From NCBI GenBank assembly GCA_025890175.1, contig JANPYM010000006.1, positions 652,376 to 716,375 on the forward strand: DNA of 64,000 nucleotides. The letters run 5' to 3'. The position numbers and the translations under genes are program-made. The notes under the pieces are model-generated. The model was not told where the DNA came from. It ran no database searches and worked only from the letters and a program-made list of their open reading frames with translations. Position 1 is the first letter of the stretch. The number at the start of each line of letters is the position of its first letter. Positions 13,001-24,842 of this stretch are shown here, piece after piece. The DNA is from Ciborinia camelliae (taxonomy: Eukaryota > Ascomycota > Leotiomycetes > Helotiales > Sclerotiniaceae).

Positions 13001-16000
13001 GACAATACAAGATGTGTACTCTGACATTGATCGACGTGTTCTGCAAACAGCTGATATCATTGGGGTAACAACAACAGGTCTCGCAACTAAAATATCCACT
13101 CTACGACATGTTAATGCTAAAGTGATTGTCTGCGAGGAGGCTGGGGAGGTTCTTGAGGCTCATATGCTGTCAGCACTTCTACGTAAGTGTGTTTTTCCCT
13201 TATACTGAAGACTTAGAGTTAGAACTGGGCAGGTTCTTGTGAAGTTTTGTTCACAGACTGACGGTGATCGATTTCTAGCAAGCGTCGAACATGTCGTCTC
13301 AATTGGTGATCACGAACAGCTAAGGCCATCAATCAACAATCACAACCTATCGCTCGAAAGTCATTCAGGGGCCCCGTATCAATTAGACCGCAGCCAATTT
13401 GAAAGACTTTCTGTCGGTGACCCAGGACGACTCAGCCTTCCGGTGGCGCAACTCAACATCCAACGTCGTATGCGCCCTGGCATATCTAGATTTATCAAAA
13501 AAATATATCCTAGATTAGTTGATCATGATCTCACGAAGACTCTTCCAAGTGTTGTTGGAATGCGCGATAATGTAAGCAATCCGTCTGGCATCAGCATCTC
13601 AACATATCACGCTATATTTCTATCTTTCCCAGATCCAGAACGATTATACTGACACTCAGCTGTAGATCTTTTGGCTAGATCATGATAATTTCCAAGAAAA
13701 TGCAAAGGGAGATGATATCAATATGAAATCCCATAGTAATATATGGGAAGTTGAAATGACGGCAGCCTTAGTCAGTCATATTGTACGGCAAGGGGCGTAC
13801 AGTAGTAGCGATATCGCTGTTTTGACTCCTTATAGTGGTCAGCTGCAAAAATTGCGCTTGCATATGCGTAAAGAATTCGAGATTGTATTGTCTGATCGCG
13901 ATGAAGAGGTTCTTGCTAAGGATGGTTTTATCGTGCCGGATGAAGAGCTCGATAGTCCGACTTCGGGCACATTAGGAAATAGAAAGCCTCTCGTGAAGAA
14001 GAATCTGAGTCAACTCCTCCGGTACGTACTACTTAGTCCAACAATTGATAAACTAGATTCTAATCAGCTAACTATCCAGTATCGCCACTGTTGATAACTT
14101 CCAAGGTGAGGAGGCGAAGGTTGTCATTGTTTCTCTCGTCAGAAGCAATAAACAGAAAAATGTCGGATTCCTCAGAACTACTAATCGTATTAACGTGCTT
14201 TTAAGCCGAGCTCAGCATGGGCTATATCTAATCGGCAATTCTGATACATATTCCAGCGTAGGAATGTGGAAAAACGTTCTGGATATGCTGGAGGAGACCA
14301 ATTCCATTGGCAAATCATTTAGCCTTTGCTGCCCTCGACACCCGGAGACTGATATTAAAGTATTCCAACCAGATGATTTTGCAAGATGGAGCCCTGAAGG
14401 GGGTTGCAACTTAATTTGTAACAAACGTTTACCGGATTGTGGGCACCAATGTACTGCTCGTTGTCACTCGATGGGCATGCACCAAGCTTTCAGATGCTCA
14501 AAGCCTTGCGAACGCCTTCACGAGCCTTGTGGACACTCGTGCCAGAAATCTACTTGTGGGGAAGACTGTGGACAATGTCTCACCAAGCTTGATAATATAC
14601 AACTTCCATGCAAACATTCTAAAGATGGGGTTTCATGCCATTTGACTTTAGATCTGAAGAATATCCCATGCTCGGTTATGGTCGAGAAAAGGGCCCCTGA
14701 TTGTGGCCATATAGTGAAAGTTACATGTTCTCGAGATGTGAACGCGTCGACCTTCAGTTGTCCCACGATCTGTGGTGCAACTTTACCGTGTGGACACTCA
14801 TGCGGTTCAACCTGTGGCCAATGTAATCAAAATGAAGGAGATACCAGATTTACCGAGCATCGACCATGCAAAAGACTATGCAGCCGCCCATTCGGAACTT
14901 GTAGCCACAATTGCAAGAGGTTATGCCATTCAGGACAAGACTGCGGGTTATGCCTATCGCGCTGTGAAGTATGTCCACTCTGCTTTCTTTATTCTGATCG
15001 AGTAACTAACTTTTGAGCGAACAGGTTCAATGCGCCCACTCTCGATGTACACTAAAATGCCATGAAGCTTGTGCTCCTTGTATAGAAAAATGCACATGGG
15101 CTTGCGAGCATCAAGGTGCATGCAATATGCCGTAAGTAATATCAATTCCCTTTCTATTTTTGATGGAGAGACTAGTGTTGACCTCCAATTTATCTTCACA
15201 ATGCTGCTACTCGTGAACGAAGCTAATCAAATGTTGTGAATAGATGTGCGGGCCCATGCGATAGATTGCCGTGCAATAAGCGTTGCTCATTACAGCTTTC
15301 CTGTGGTCACCAATGTCCTGGAATATGTGGAGAGCCATGTCCAGAGGATTATTGTCAGATATGCTCTGCAAAAAAAGATCAGCGAGTCGACCTTCTCGAG
15401 CTGAAACTATATAAAGAAATTGATCTCGACGACACTCCCATTATTGCACTTTCTTGCGGTCATTTTTTCACAGCTGAATCGCTCGACGGAATGTTTGAGA
15501 TGTCTGAAGTATATGAACAAGATATACATGGCGATTTCACGGGAATCAACGAATCCCCTTCATTAGCATCATCCGTTCCCCAGTGTCCAGATTGCAATTG
15601 TCCACTTCGGCAATACGCAACTCCCAGGTACAATCGAGTGATCAATCGAGCGGTCATCGATGAGATGTCCAAACGATTTCTCGTGAGCGGTCAAGTCGAA
15701 CTTCGAGAGCTAGAAAACAGAGCCCGTGAATTAGAGCAAGAATTTGAGGACTCTGCTTCAGGTCTGATTCATGCGGTAGGAGATAAATGGGGGGATATCA
15801 AGCTTACCGAGAGGCTCAAGGAGCGAAATAATAAGTCAAGACAACTTGAAAGGGTAGTGGAGGGCTTTTGCAAGAAAGTGAAGGATAAACACCAGCCTGC
15901 TACAAAGCTTCACGATGCTATGATTAGTGCTGCTAGACAGCGTTCGCTTGAGGATAAGCTGCGGATTCTGTCAATCACGAAATTGGCGGGGACATCCCCG

Positions 16001-16820
16001 AGGGACCGAAGGATCGCCTTTGCCGGAACCGGTCTGATGCTTAGAGTTCAGTGAGTAGTCATTCTCAATCTTTACAACATAATCTTTGTGGTGACTAATA
16101 TGAGATGTTACAGATACATCGGTCTAGCCGACAGTTTCCCCCTAGCACAGAAACTTCGCTCCAATGATCCCCCCATCAAAATAACTGGTGGCTCTCCAGA
16201 CAAACTCGCAAACCTCTTTTTTCAATCTTGTATTTCATACATTGATTCATGTCTCGAAGAAAACCTCCCGAAACTTGCTGTCGAAGGGATACTTTACTAT
16301 GCGAAGATTGCTCGACTTTACGATTCATATACCCATTCAGCATCTAGCCCAGAGCATGGAACAGAGAAACCCTCATCTCAGGTAGAGAAGGCCAAAAAGC
16401 TCCTAGAGCAAGCAAAAGGGCTTTGTGGGGAGGGCTTTCAGAACGCAGACTTATTACTAACTGCAGTGGAAGAATCTATCAAATTCCTAAGACGAGAATG
16501 GTACGAGGAAGTCACGAAAGATGAATTGGATGCGATTAAGAAAGCTATGGTCTCGGGGAGCGGGGGAATTGCGACCCATAGTGGTCATTGGTATGAATGT
16601 GAGAGGGGACACCCGGTTAGTATTTTCTCTGTTCCAAGTAGCTTTAAGGGGGGGGATAGAAAGTGCAAGTGAAGTTTGGCTAACGCATCCATAGTTTGCA
16701 ATTGGTGAATGTGGAATGCCCATGGAGCAAGCTAGATGTCCGGAGTGTGGTGCGAGGATTGGTGGTCAAGATCATCAACTGGCTGAAGGAGTTTCGAGAG
16801 CGGAGAATATGGAGAGATAA
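10058..16820 (+). CDS. ZNFX1-like SF1 helicase with CCCH, NFX1-type and RZ-type zinc fingers
   Basis: Predicted RNA helicase of about 2007 residues. Exons: 10058-12240, 12332-12674, 12765-13182, 13279-13571, 13666-14021, 14080-14968, 15025-15131, 15244-16050, 16114-16615, 16695-16820. All joins keep frame. Domains in order: Arg/Gly-rich tail (1-60); CCCH finger C69-x8-C78-x5-C84-x3-H88; helicase core with Walker A GPPGTGKS (697-704), VCYTNHALDQ (from 728), DEAG-like CEEAGE (965-970), GDHEQL (991-996), VDNFQGEE (1202-1209) and NRINVLLSRAQ; NFX1-type Cys-rich repeats (about 1307-1570); C-terminal HWYEC...GHPFAIGECG...CPECGARIGG, which fits the RZ finger of ZNFX1 and RNF213. Related UPF1-like helicases (S. 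pombe Hrr1, Neurospora SAD-3, animal ZNFX1) act in RNA silencing or antiviral defence; extending that role to this gene is inference. The start has A at -3. Confidence 0.93.
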
Positions 16821-19663
16821 GGTGTTGGCGCCCGAGAAGATTGAGTATTTTGGAGAAGCCTGAGTTTGTTTAGTCCTCTTAATTTCTGGTTTTCTTTTAA
16901 GTGTTGAGAGTTTTGTAGGTTGCGAAAATTTGATAATGGAAGGTGCAAAAGCTTGAGGGGGAAATCTGGGGGCTTGTTTGCTAATATTCTTTATTTGATA
17001 TGCTATAATTATTCTTAACTCAAACAATTCAAGGCAGCTACAAAAGATTACATGTTAAACCCCATTTTTCCTCATCATATACACTCAAAACGTCGAACTC
17101 CATTACTTGCTACTTGCCTTCCTCTTCCCAATACAAATCAAACTTTGGACTATTAATGGTATTCTTCTTGCTCAACCATACCTAGTTCATACGTAGCAGA
17201 CAGTAAAATATTTATCTGGGAGGATGGCGATCAGGCGATACAATAATCAACTGCGTAGGCTGGCATATATTCTAACTAACCAAGTTGATAATAACAAATA
17301 TTCATCCCCACAGATCAAAAGTGTAGCCCATCGAATCAAGTCAAACAATCTGAGTGGTCATCTTATCAATCAAAACAAATAAAAATCATTCTACCAACCT
17401 ATACTGAACAAGCGTAAAGTAACCAAAGAACAAAACCAGACCACTACAATCCAATACAGCAAACCCATCTCAACAACCATGAATACTCATCCCACAGAGC
17501 CGAACTACTCTCTCAATCTCCTAATTTACCTAGTCATCAACCCTCGCCCAAAACCCAGACTTCAAACGCCTCAATTCCTCTCCTAGTTGAGTCGAAGATC
17601 GTCCCCGGGTGACCTCCCATCAATTCTGCTACCTGTACAGATTCCAACCTCCCACTTTCCAACATGCATCCCGGATATTGACTACATCGCAATATAGGTA
17701 ATCACACTTGTGACTATAGTTTCTGTAGGCTCACCGACTCATCACAGTTACATTACCATTTCTCTCACCAAACCAAGCATACATCTCCGAATTCATATGC
17801 ATGTACGTACGTACGTACATAAGGGCAAAAGTAATCGAGTCACCCATGAACAATATACGAGGGCGTCTCTCGCGGCTACCCTGCGGCTAATGTGCCACTG
17901 TGACAGTTGGCGACTCGGTGCGTGCGGCTGGGACATATTTGGGGGCTGTTGGTTTTCATCATACGATTATGACGTCGCAATTCTAGTTTTCTTCGTTAAC
18001 GCTGTTATTATTATTGTTGTTGGTGTTGGTATTGTTGGAACCAACTGTTTTATCTCTCGCTTGCCTATATCTAGCATAGCAGTCTTACCACCCCACCCCC
18101 CTTCACGCCCATATCTATATCTCCGTACCGTGCTTACCTTACCTTACTCTAACTTATTACTCTCACCATAACAACAAAGCATAATCCCCGAAATCTCTAC
18201 GTAGTCTTATGCATATGCAGTTGGATTGGTTTCAAAATATCGCGCTTCGGTTTCGCCTTACAGATTATCCCACCTATCCCACCCTGCCCTACCTTATCAG
18301 TAAGCGCAAATAAGCATACAGTATCATCAGAAGACCCAGTACCATGGTTTTATTCCCACACCCATCGCTAGGGACAAACAACTAGAGTCATATTGTAACG
18401 TCATGTAGTTTTTCACTGTTGGTGCGTGTTGGATCTGGGAAGAGAAAGAGAATGGAAAGGAATAGCCGCTCGTATATCGCGGATGCATGCGCTTTGGTCC
18501 GGACCGCACTGAAATTCTAGATTTGAGATGGTAGAATAATACAAATAAATGTGAGTTAGGGAAACGGAAACGTACGTACCTACTAGGGGAGGAGAAGCCT
18601 TATGCATACGAACAGCTAGTACACTTATTCCCAAATTAAATCGCACCACTATGCAGTGCACCAGGCTCTAACTTGTGATTTTCTGACCTCTGACTCCCCC
18701 CCGAATTCAATTCCTATACCCCATACATCTTCAAATCCTTCAAACCCTATCTTCATTCATATCGGCCCTACCCCCAAGGCATCCCCGCCCTCATCCTCGC
18801 CCTCTCCTCGCCCTCACCAATCTATCTCGTTCAAGATTTCAAATCTCACCTCATCCATCTAACCCTCTAACCCTCTAAACCTTTAACTTCAACCCAATAG
18901 GCAAATTCCGTCCATACCATCCCTCCCAATCTAATTCCATCCCATCAGACGCTCTCATGATGATTGCAAATCCAATCCTAGCATTAATAGTACATGACCA
19001 ATATCAAGTATACTAAAAGCAGACGTCCCTGTGCATACCCATTGTTTCAAAGCAAGACATTTACAGGGGGTCCAAACCAATGTATCGGTACTCGCCGTAA
19101 AGCTTCTACATCCATCCTCTACATTTCATTTTCTGGAGGAGATGTAAAGAAAAGTTGTGGCATTGAAGAAAATGCCACACTAGTAAAATATGTCAGATTT
19201 AATGCTCAACTCGACAAGTAGATAATTTAGAGAGTAATCATCTATCTTTATAACCTTGTGTTTCCATAATAGCTACAAATACGCTAGACAATATTACAAA
19301 AGTAGTCTGTCTTCTTTCCTCTCCTCATCCATCCCCCCATAGTCTCCCTCGCCCGGCCATAACACAGCATAGTCAACCCGTCAGACTCAAAGATAACATT
19401 ATGCAATGCTGTGTATGTAAAGTAACAGTGCTCGTAAAAGTTATGCTTATGCTTATCCATAACATACTATGTAGAATATACGCCAATCCATCCCTCATTC
19501 CCATCAGACTCCCTCCCCAAGAACGCCAATAATGCATCTCCATCTGACTTCATCCCACTTCATCTCTGGCCTTATGCATCATCCACGATAAACATCCATA
19601 TAAAAGTCGGATGAAAATAAATATTAATCAGTCTACTTTTCATCTCAAAGCATGATTTTCCCC
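16821..19663. other. Intergenic region between convergent genes
   Basis: About 2.8 kb between the 3' ends of the plus-strand helicase and the minus-strand HRD1 gene. It presumably holds both 3' UTRs. An open frame at 17710-18171 (153 codons) has low-complexity composition and no recognisable domain, and I do not support it. There are C/T-rich strings around 18680-18960 and a (GTAC)n run near 17806-17820. Confidence 0.5.
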
Positions 19664-22395
19664 TCATTCCCCTTCTTCCGCTGTATCCTCCACCGTAGCA
19701 GCCTTGGATTTCCCCTTCTCCCGTTTCCTCATCTCGCCATCTTCGTCTCTTCTTGGCTCACTGTGCTCCGCCGAACTACTAGTCGACTCACCAGTACCTG
19801 TCATCGCACCAAGAGAAACAGAAGGATTTACATTCTCACTACCATGTGGGGGCGAATTTGGTGGGCGAGGACCATCAAGATTTAGATTACTCGCCAAACT
19901 TGATCCCGAAAATAGTTGTGAATTTCCCCAATTAGGTAAATCGGGGGGGTTAACAAATGAATTTGCATTTGTAGAAAATGTATTTGTAGGAGCAATAATG
20001 GTAGACGCGGATTGGTCAGCTAAGATGGTAGGGTTAGTGTTGGTAGAGTTTGTTTCAGAAGAATTAACCGAGCCGTCTTGCGCACGAATGCTATTATTAG
20101 AAGTTTCACTTTCCGCAGTTATAGGACTGACTACATTTTGTGTAGATGTGGAGGCTATGATGGGGACCTCAGATGTTGATGTTGCTGCAGGTCCTGTCGA
20201 TGTCCCTGGTGTTCCTGCTTGGCCCGATAAAGGCGCATTATGTAGTCTTTCTAATGGAAGAAGTGACCAACCCTCTGGTATGACAACTCCAGGTGGAAGG
20301 TCACCACTACCGGATGGTATTGCTGTTGTATTTGGGCGTACACTGTGTCTTTGCATTTGTGGTTGATTTGTTGATCGGCTACTGAATGAGGGGGCGATGT
20401 GTGGCGCGTGATGAATGTGGGGGACCTGGGGGGTCTGGGGCAATTGCGGCAAGGGAAAATTTGCTGCCAAAGGATCCGTGACGTTATTTTGTACGTTTCT
20501 CAATCTTGTCAACTCTCCTTGCAATAATTGGACAACCAGCAGCTGATGATGAGTCAGCTGTAAATTTCGAATTTCTTGCGCGATTTGTTGTTCGACTTCT
20601 TCTAAATGTTGTGGTAATTGGTCAAGTGGTATTGCGGCGTGCTCTCCAACGTTCACAAGAACTGGTTGAGCTTGAGGCTGAGCTCGACGGGGAATACCCA
20701 CTTCCACGCCATAAACTCTCGGTCCTGCACCTGCGGCATTTGCCTGACCTCCTGGGGGATTTTGAAGGCCACCGAAATCATTAAGATTCCCCTGTCCAAA
20801 CCCCAATCTGATTGGTCCAATATTAAGCATACGCATTCCACGGGCACGACCAGGAGCTGCCGGTGGTTGAATACCAGCAGGTCCATCTTGTTGACCAGGA
20901 GCGGGCTGATTAGCTCTAGCATTTCGAATGGCATTGGCTTGCGCATCTTGAGGGGTTTCTACCACAGGATTTCGACATGTTGGGCACACTTGTTGCCGTT
21001 CAAGCCAACTCTTCAAACATCCTAGATGAAGAATATGCCCACAAGGTAATTTCTTTGGTCTTGTACGTTCGTTGACAGTACCTGGTCTAGCTCGTGCTCC
21101 AGCAGGTACCGGAGGATTTGTTACAGACCAAGGTCGCATTTCTTCGCGACATATAATGCATGTATCTTCCCTCTGAATATCCTCAACAGTCGCATCTTCA
21201 TATCTTGAATTCATATCGTGAGTTGCTCTGCGGTATCTTAAGAATGCGGTAAGTCGTTTGATGAATGATCTTGCTGTAACAAATAGATCTCGCATAATAT
21301 GAATAGGTAGACCGTAGAATGTGAAAAGGATGAAGAAGAAGGACATGTAAATGGTCAACTTCATGAAGTCTATCTCATAATTAGTAAAAATAGAGAGGTA
21401 AACTACGCATATAAGCTTACCCGTTATCAAATCAAGGGTTAGAACCCATTGTCCCTTTGCTTCCCATCCTGGAACTTCAATATCCATTTCTTCAACATCG
21501 TCCTCCGAGGGCAAAGGAGTGGTAGGCTCTTGATAATCCTCACCAGCTTCCGCGCGCGCGATTTCTCTCTGTCTGATCATCTCTGCCCTCTCCTCTCTAA
21601 CTTCTCTCTTCCTCTCAATTAACCTCTCCTGTGTCTGCTTCTTAACCACTCTCGACTCCATCACTGAGATGATATATCTGCAAGCCGTGGAAGAGCTCGA
21701 GACAGTTAATACCGCAAACTCAAACAGGAACATGACCATCATGTTCGGCCTCGCCTGTTGAATCACCGTATTGATCGTATAACTCATCAACCACGCATCA
21801 TATAAGACCGAAACTGCCAAGGATATAGATAATCGAATATGGAAGAGTCTTGGATTTGCAGGCGGTTGCTGTTCTAAAATCTCAACTCGACCATCACCTA
21901 TCCATCCCCAAACTTTGCCGGTAAGCAGAGCTACGAACATTACGAGGAACCAGGCCCCGACTTCTTCCCTAAATATGGTCATGGCAAGACATGTTTCCGT
22001 GATGGCGAACCAGGCTTTCTCATATAGTTGTTCGATTTCGATGGGACGGAGAGGGCCATAGCAGAGTCGTTGGAGTCCGTACATGAAAGTGGAGAAGATG
22101 AATAGAATCTAAGCTCTATCAGCAAACGGAAGCTCCGGCGGAGTTGTGGCAGGACGTGGGAATGGGGAAATTGGGTTTAGGACATACCAAGTTGATCAGT
22201 ATCTATGCTAAGTTAGCCATGTCCATCAAATATAGAGCTCAGAGCTTGGAAACTACATACCATAAGACACAGATTACTCTGCGCCAAGTATACACATGCT
22301 GAATAGAAGTTTGCGCGCTGGTTGAACGCAGAAAGAACCACTCCACCCGCCAAAGCGGTGGAGATACCAGCATACCAAGCAAGTCTCGAACCCAT
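19664..22395 (-). CDS. hrd1: ERAD E3 ubiquitin ligase HRD1
   Basis: Multi-pass ER-membrane RING ligase that ubiquitinates misfolded proteins for retrotranslocation and proteasomal degradation; the predicted length is 847 residues. Minus-strand exons: 22395-22261, 22202-22188 (a 15-nt microexon encoding ILINL), 22108-21421 and 21369-19664. The N-terminal half has several hydrophobic segments and HRD1-like strings such as [19 protein letters not shown]. The RING-H2 spans 350-411 with ligands C350, C353, C389, H391, H394, C397, C408 and C411; a long loop of 35 residues separates the second and third ligands. The C-terminal half is a long Pro/Asn/Ser-rich tail ending in a charged segment, a common layout in filamentous fungi. 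The 51-bp last intron (21420-21370) has GTAAGC and ACTAAT...GATAG signals but is also open in frame. The start ATG at 22395 has A at -3. Confidence 0.95.
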
Positions 22396-24842
22396 TGTGA
22401 ATCTGCTCACTTGTTCACCTGCGAACTCGTGAGGTTGGTAGATGCGGAGCTCTGTAGCTTCGTCTACGTATTTGTGGCGTGCTCAATCGGAAAGGCGACA
22501 ATCGGGCGAGCTCAAAAGTATCCGTATCCTCTTTGCCAGTAATTTCGTACGTGTACTAAGTACCCATTCCTATGTTGGGCGCCTTTTGGTAAAAAAAGAA
22601 TTGGTTGTTACTGCCTGAAGTTCTTATATTTACCTACCTACCGTATCCATCATAGAACTGGCCACGTTCTGCGGATAAGAGCTGTGGCGTTAACAAATGT
22701 AGGAAGGGTTGAAGGGGTGGAAATGTGTGGCTCGTGCTTTCTCTTTCTCTTTATCCTCCGCCAACGAACGGGAAAATGACCAGCCAGTGAAGAACTCAAT
22801 CTCATTACTCTATGAGGTAGGTATTCTTTGATAGATGATTATAGATTTGACATCAACATCACATTCATCGGCGTTGGATCGAAAATTTCCACGATATCAA
22901 GAAGTATCAGGAATCATCAATTCTTTGGACATTGACGAAATATGAAGATATACATTTTATCCACTGACCCCGCCACCAGTTGTAAAGCAAGCTACATACC
23001 GAGCTTCATTTCTTGTCTTTCTAGATCATCAGAAGATATAAATCAAAAACAACTTTTGGGTATGCCTACCTACCTATACCTAACTTTGGGATTACGGGCT
23101 CTCTTATTCCAAAAGATTGCGAACATAAGCAATACTATGAACATTAACGAAATGCGAAGATATACATCACATCTACCCCGCCACCCGTTGCGAAGCTATC
23201 AAACCTCACCTGGGCCTTGCATATCTTTGTATATCAGCGGAGAATGGACTCTCCTGTTCCATGAGGCCAGGAATACATCAATCAGTATTCATTCGATTGA
23301 GGCCTGAACATAATAAGCAATACCTAGATATGCAACAAACCCGTTACTTTTCATCCTGTACTTGTACTTCTGAGCTCCCGTTGGACCTCTCATCCCTAAC
23401 GCTCTTATATTCTTATATTTTATACATATACTTATCTGTTTATCTCAAACTTCATTCCAATATCTATCTATCGACTAGCCCCGCCCAGTCCAGTCCAGCC
23501 AAGCCAACATCAACGAAAGTCAACCCCCAGATCTTTACTCATTATACCTTGACCTCACTCTACTCTATTATACCCAATACCACCATTCCCATCTCATCAA
23601 AAGCGCATCCCCTTCCTCATACCACACCTCAATATATCATAGCAGAGTATTCCCCTCCACCTCCCTCTACTCTACTCTATTCTACTCTACCCCAATCCCA
23701 CCATCCCTATCCCCATCATGGGCCATCGCCACCAACCAATAAACCCATCCTTCAAATCTCACCCGCACCCAATAAAGCCACCCTTTCCACCCTTGTGACC
23801 ACCCCCAATGCAGCCACAAGGCGCACATCATCTCCAAATCCTACAATATGCATAACCATACACATACGATATGCATGACGCCAGATGGGATCCGGATCCC
23901 CGCGCTCGCCCTACATCCCCCATTCGGATCTCGCATACGTTGGAAGCTGCTGATGATGTATGTTTATCCATACATGCAGGACTTGCAGGACGGGCAGGGT
24001 GTCTTTACGTCAATCCATTCATCACATTAATGCCGATCATGATCTACATGGCGTACAAGACCAACCATCGTGGATTTCAGCACAGTAAGAATGATGCAAG
24101 GCGAACCATACATAGCTAATCATTCTACACCGATTCACCCAAAGATCCAACTTCCAAGACACAACCAAGCACTGGCAAATTAGATAACGCATTATGAAGT
24201 ATGAAGTTTGAGTTGAGAGACCAATGCTCTTGATTCTTTGATTCATGCCTCGATTCCTAGACTTAACTATTACTTTACTTCCATTTATCCACACGCACAG
24301 TAAGTAACGCAGTAATGCCTTGATAGGAACCCCCTTCCAATGCAATCGCCTCCCCCTTTCCAAAATACACCACAAAAAATGGACCAGCCAAAGTTGCGAT
24401 CTTACACCTCCCATCCTTCCACATCCCGGAAACCACACGACAAAAAAACTCCTTAACAAAACTCTGTCTGATGCATGCAGATGCCATAGATAATGCGAGT
24501 AGGTAGAAAAAGAAAGAAAAAAGCACATCGCGACTTTTATCTTATCCCCCACACACCGTCCTAATTCTCCATACATATGATATGATATTGTATAAGATTT
24601 TCGAAGAAAAAAAGAGAGAAAGAAAAGTAAAAGATAGAATAAAAAATGGTATCGTCCCGTTCCGTTAAAGTAGTAAATAGTATATCTCCCCGTAGATATA
24701 GATGTATATAGATGGTATCCAAAGCGCCGATGTAAAAGCATATGCAAGATGCTCCGACCAATTCGAGCAAATCATAAAAAAACCCCTCTCATAACCTCAT
24801 AATGAAAAAAGGAGCGCGGAAAGTAAAAAGAAAGAGAAGAAA
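22396..24842. other. Intergenic region between HRD1 and the C2H2 gene
   Basis: About 2.4 kb holding the HRD1 promoter side and the 3' flank of the C2H2 gene. Plus-strand open frames at 22942-23307 and 23261-23878 are rich in Ser, Pro, Thr, Tyr and Leu and look like translated low-complexity C/T-rich DNA. No splice-supported gene was found. Confidence 0.5.

Noticed and set aside
17710..18171. 153-codon plus-strand ORF between convergent genes
   Set aside because: Low-complexity and irregular composition, lies in presumed 3' flanks, no domain.
19704..20366. 220-codon plus-strand ORF
   Set aside because: Antisense shadow of the low-complexity HRD1 tail.
23261..23878. 205-codon plus-strand ORF
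   Set aside because: Pro/Ser/Thr/Tyr-rich translation of C/T-rich DNA without splice or family support.
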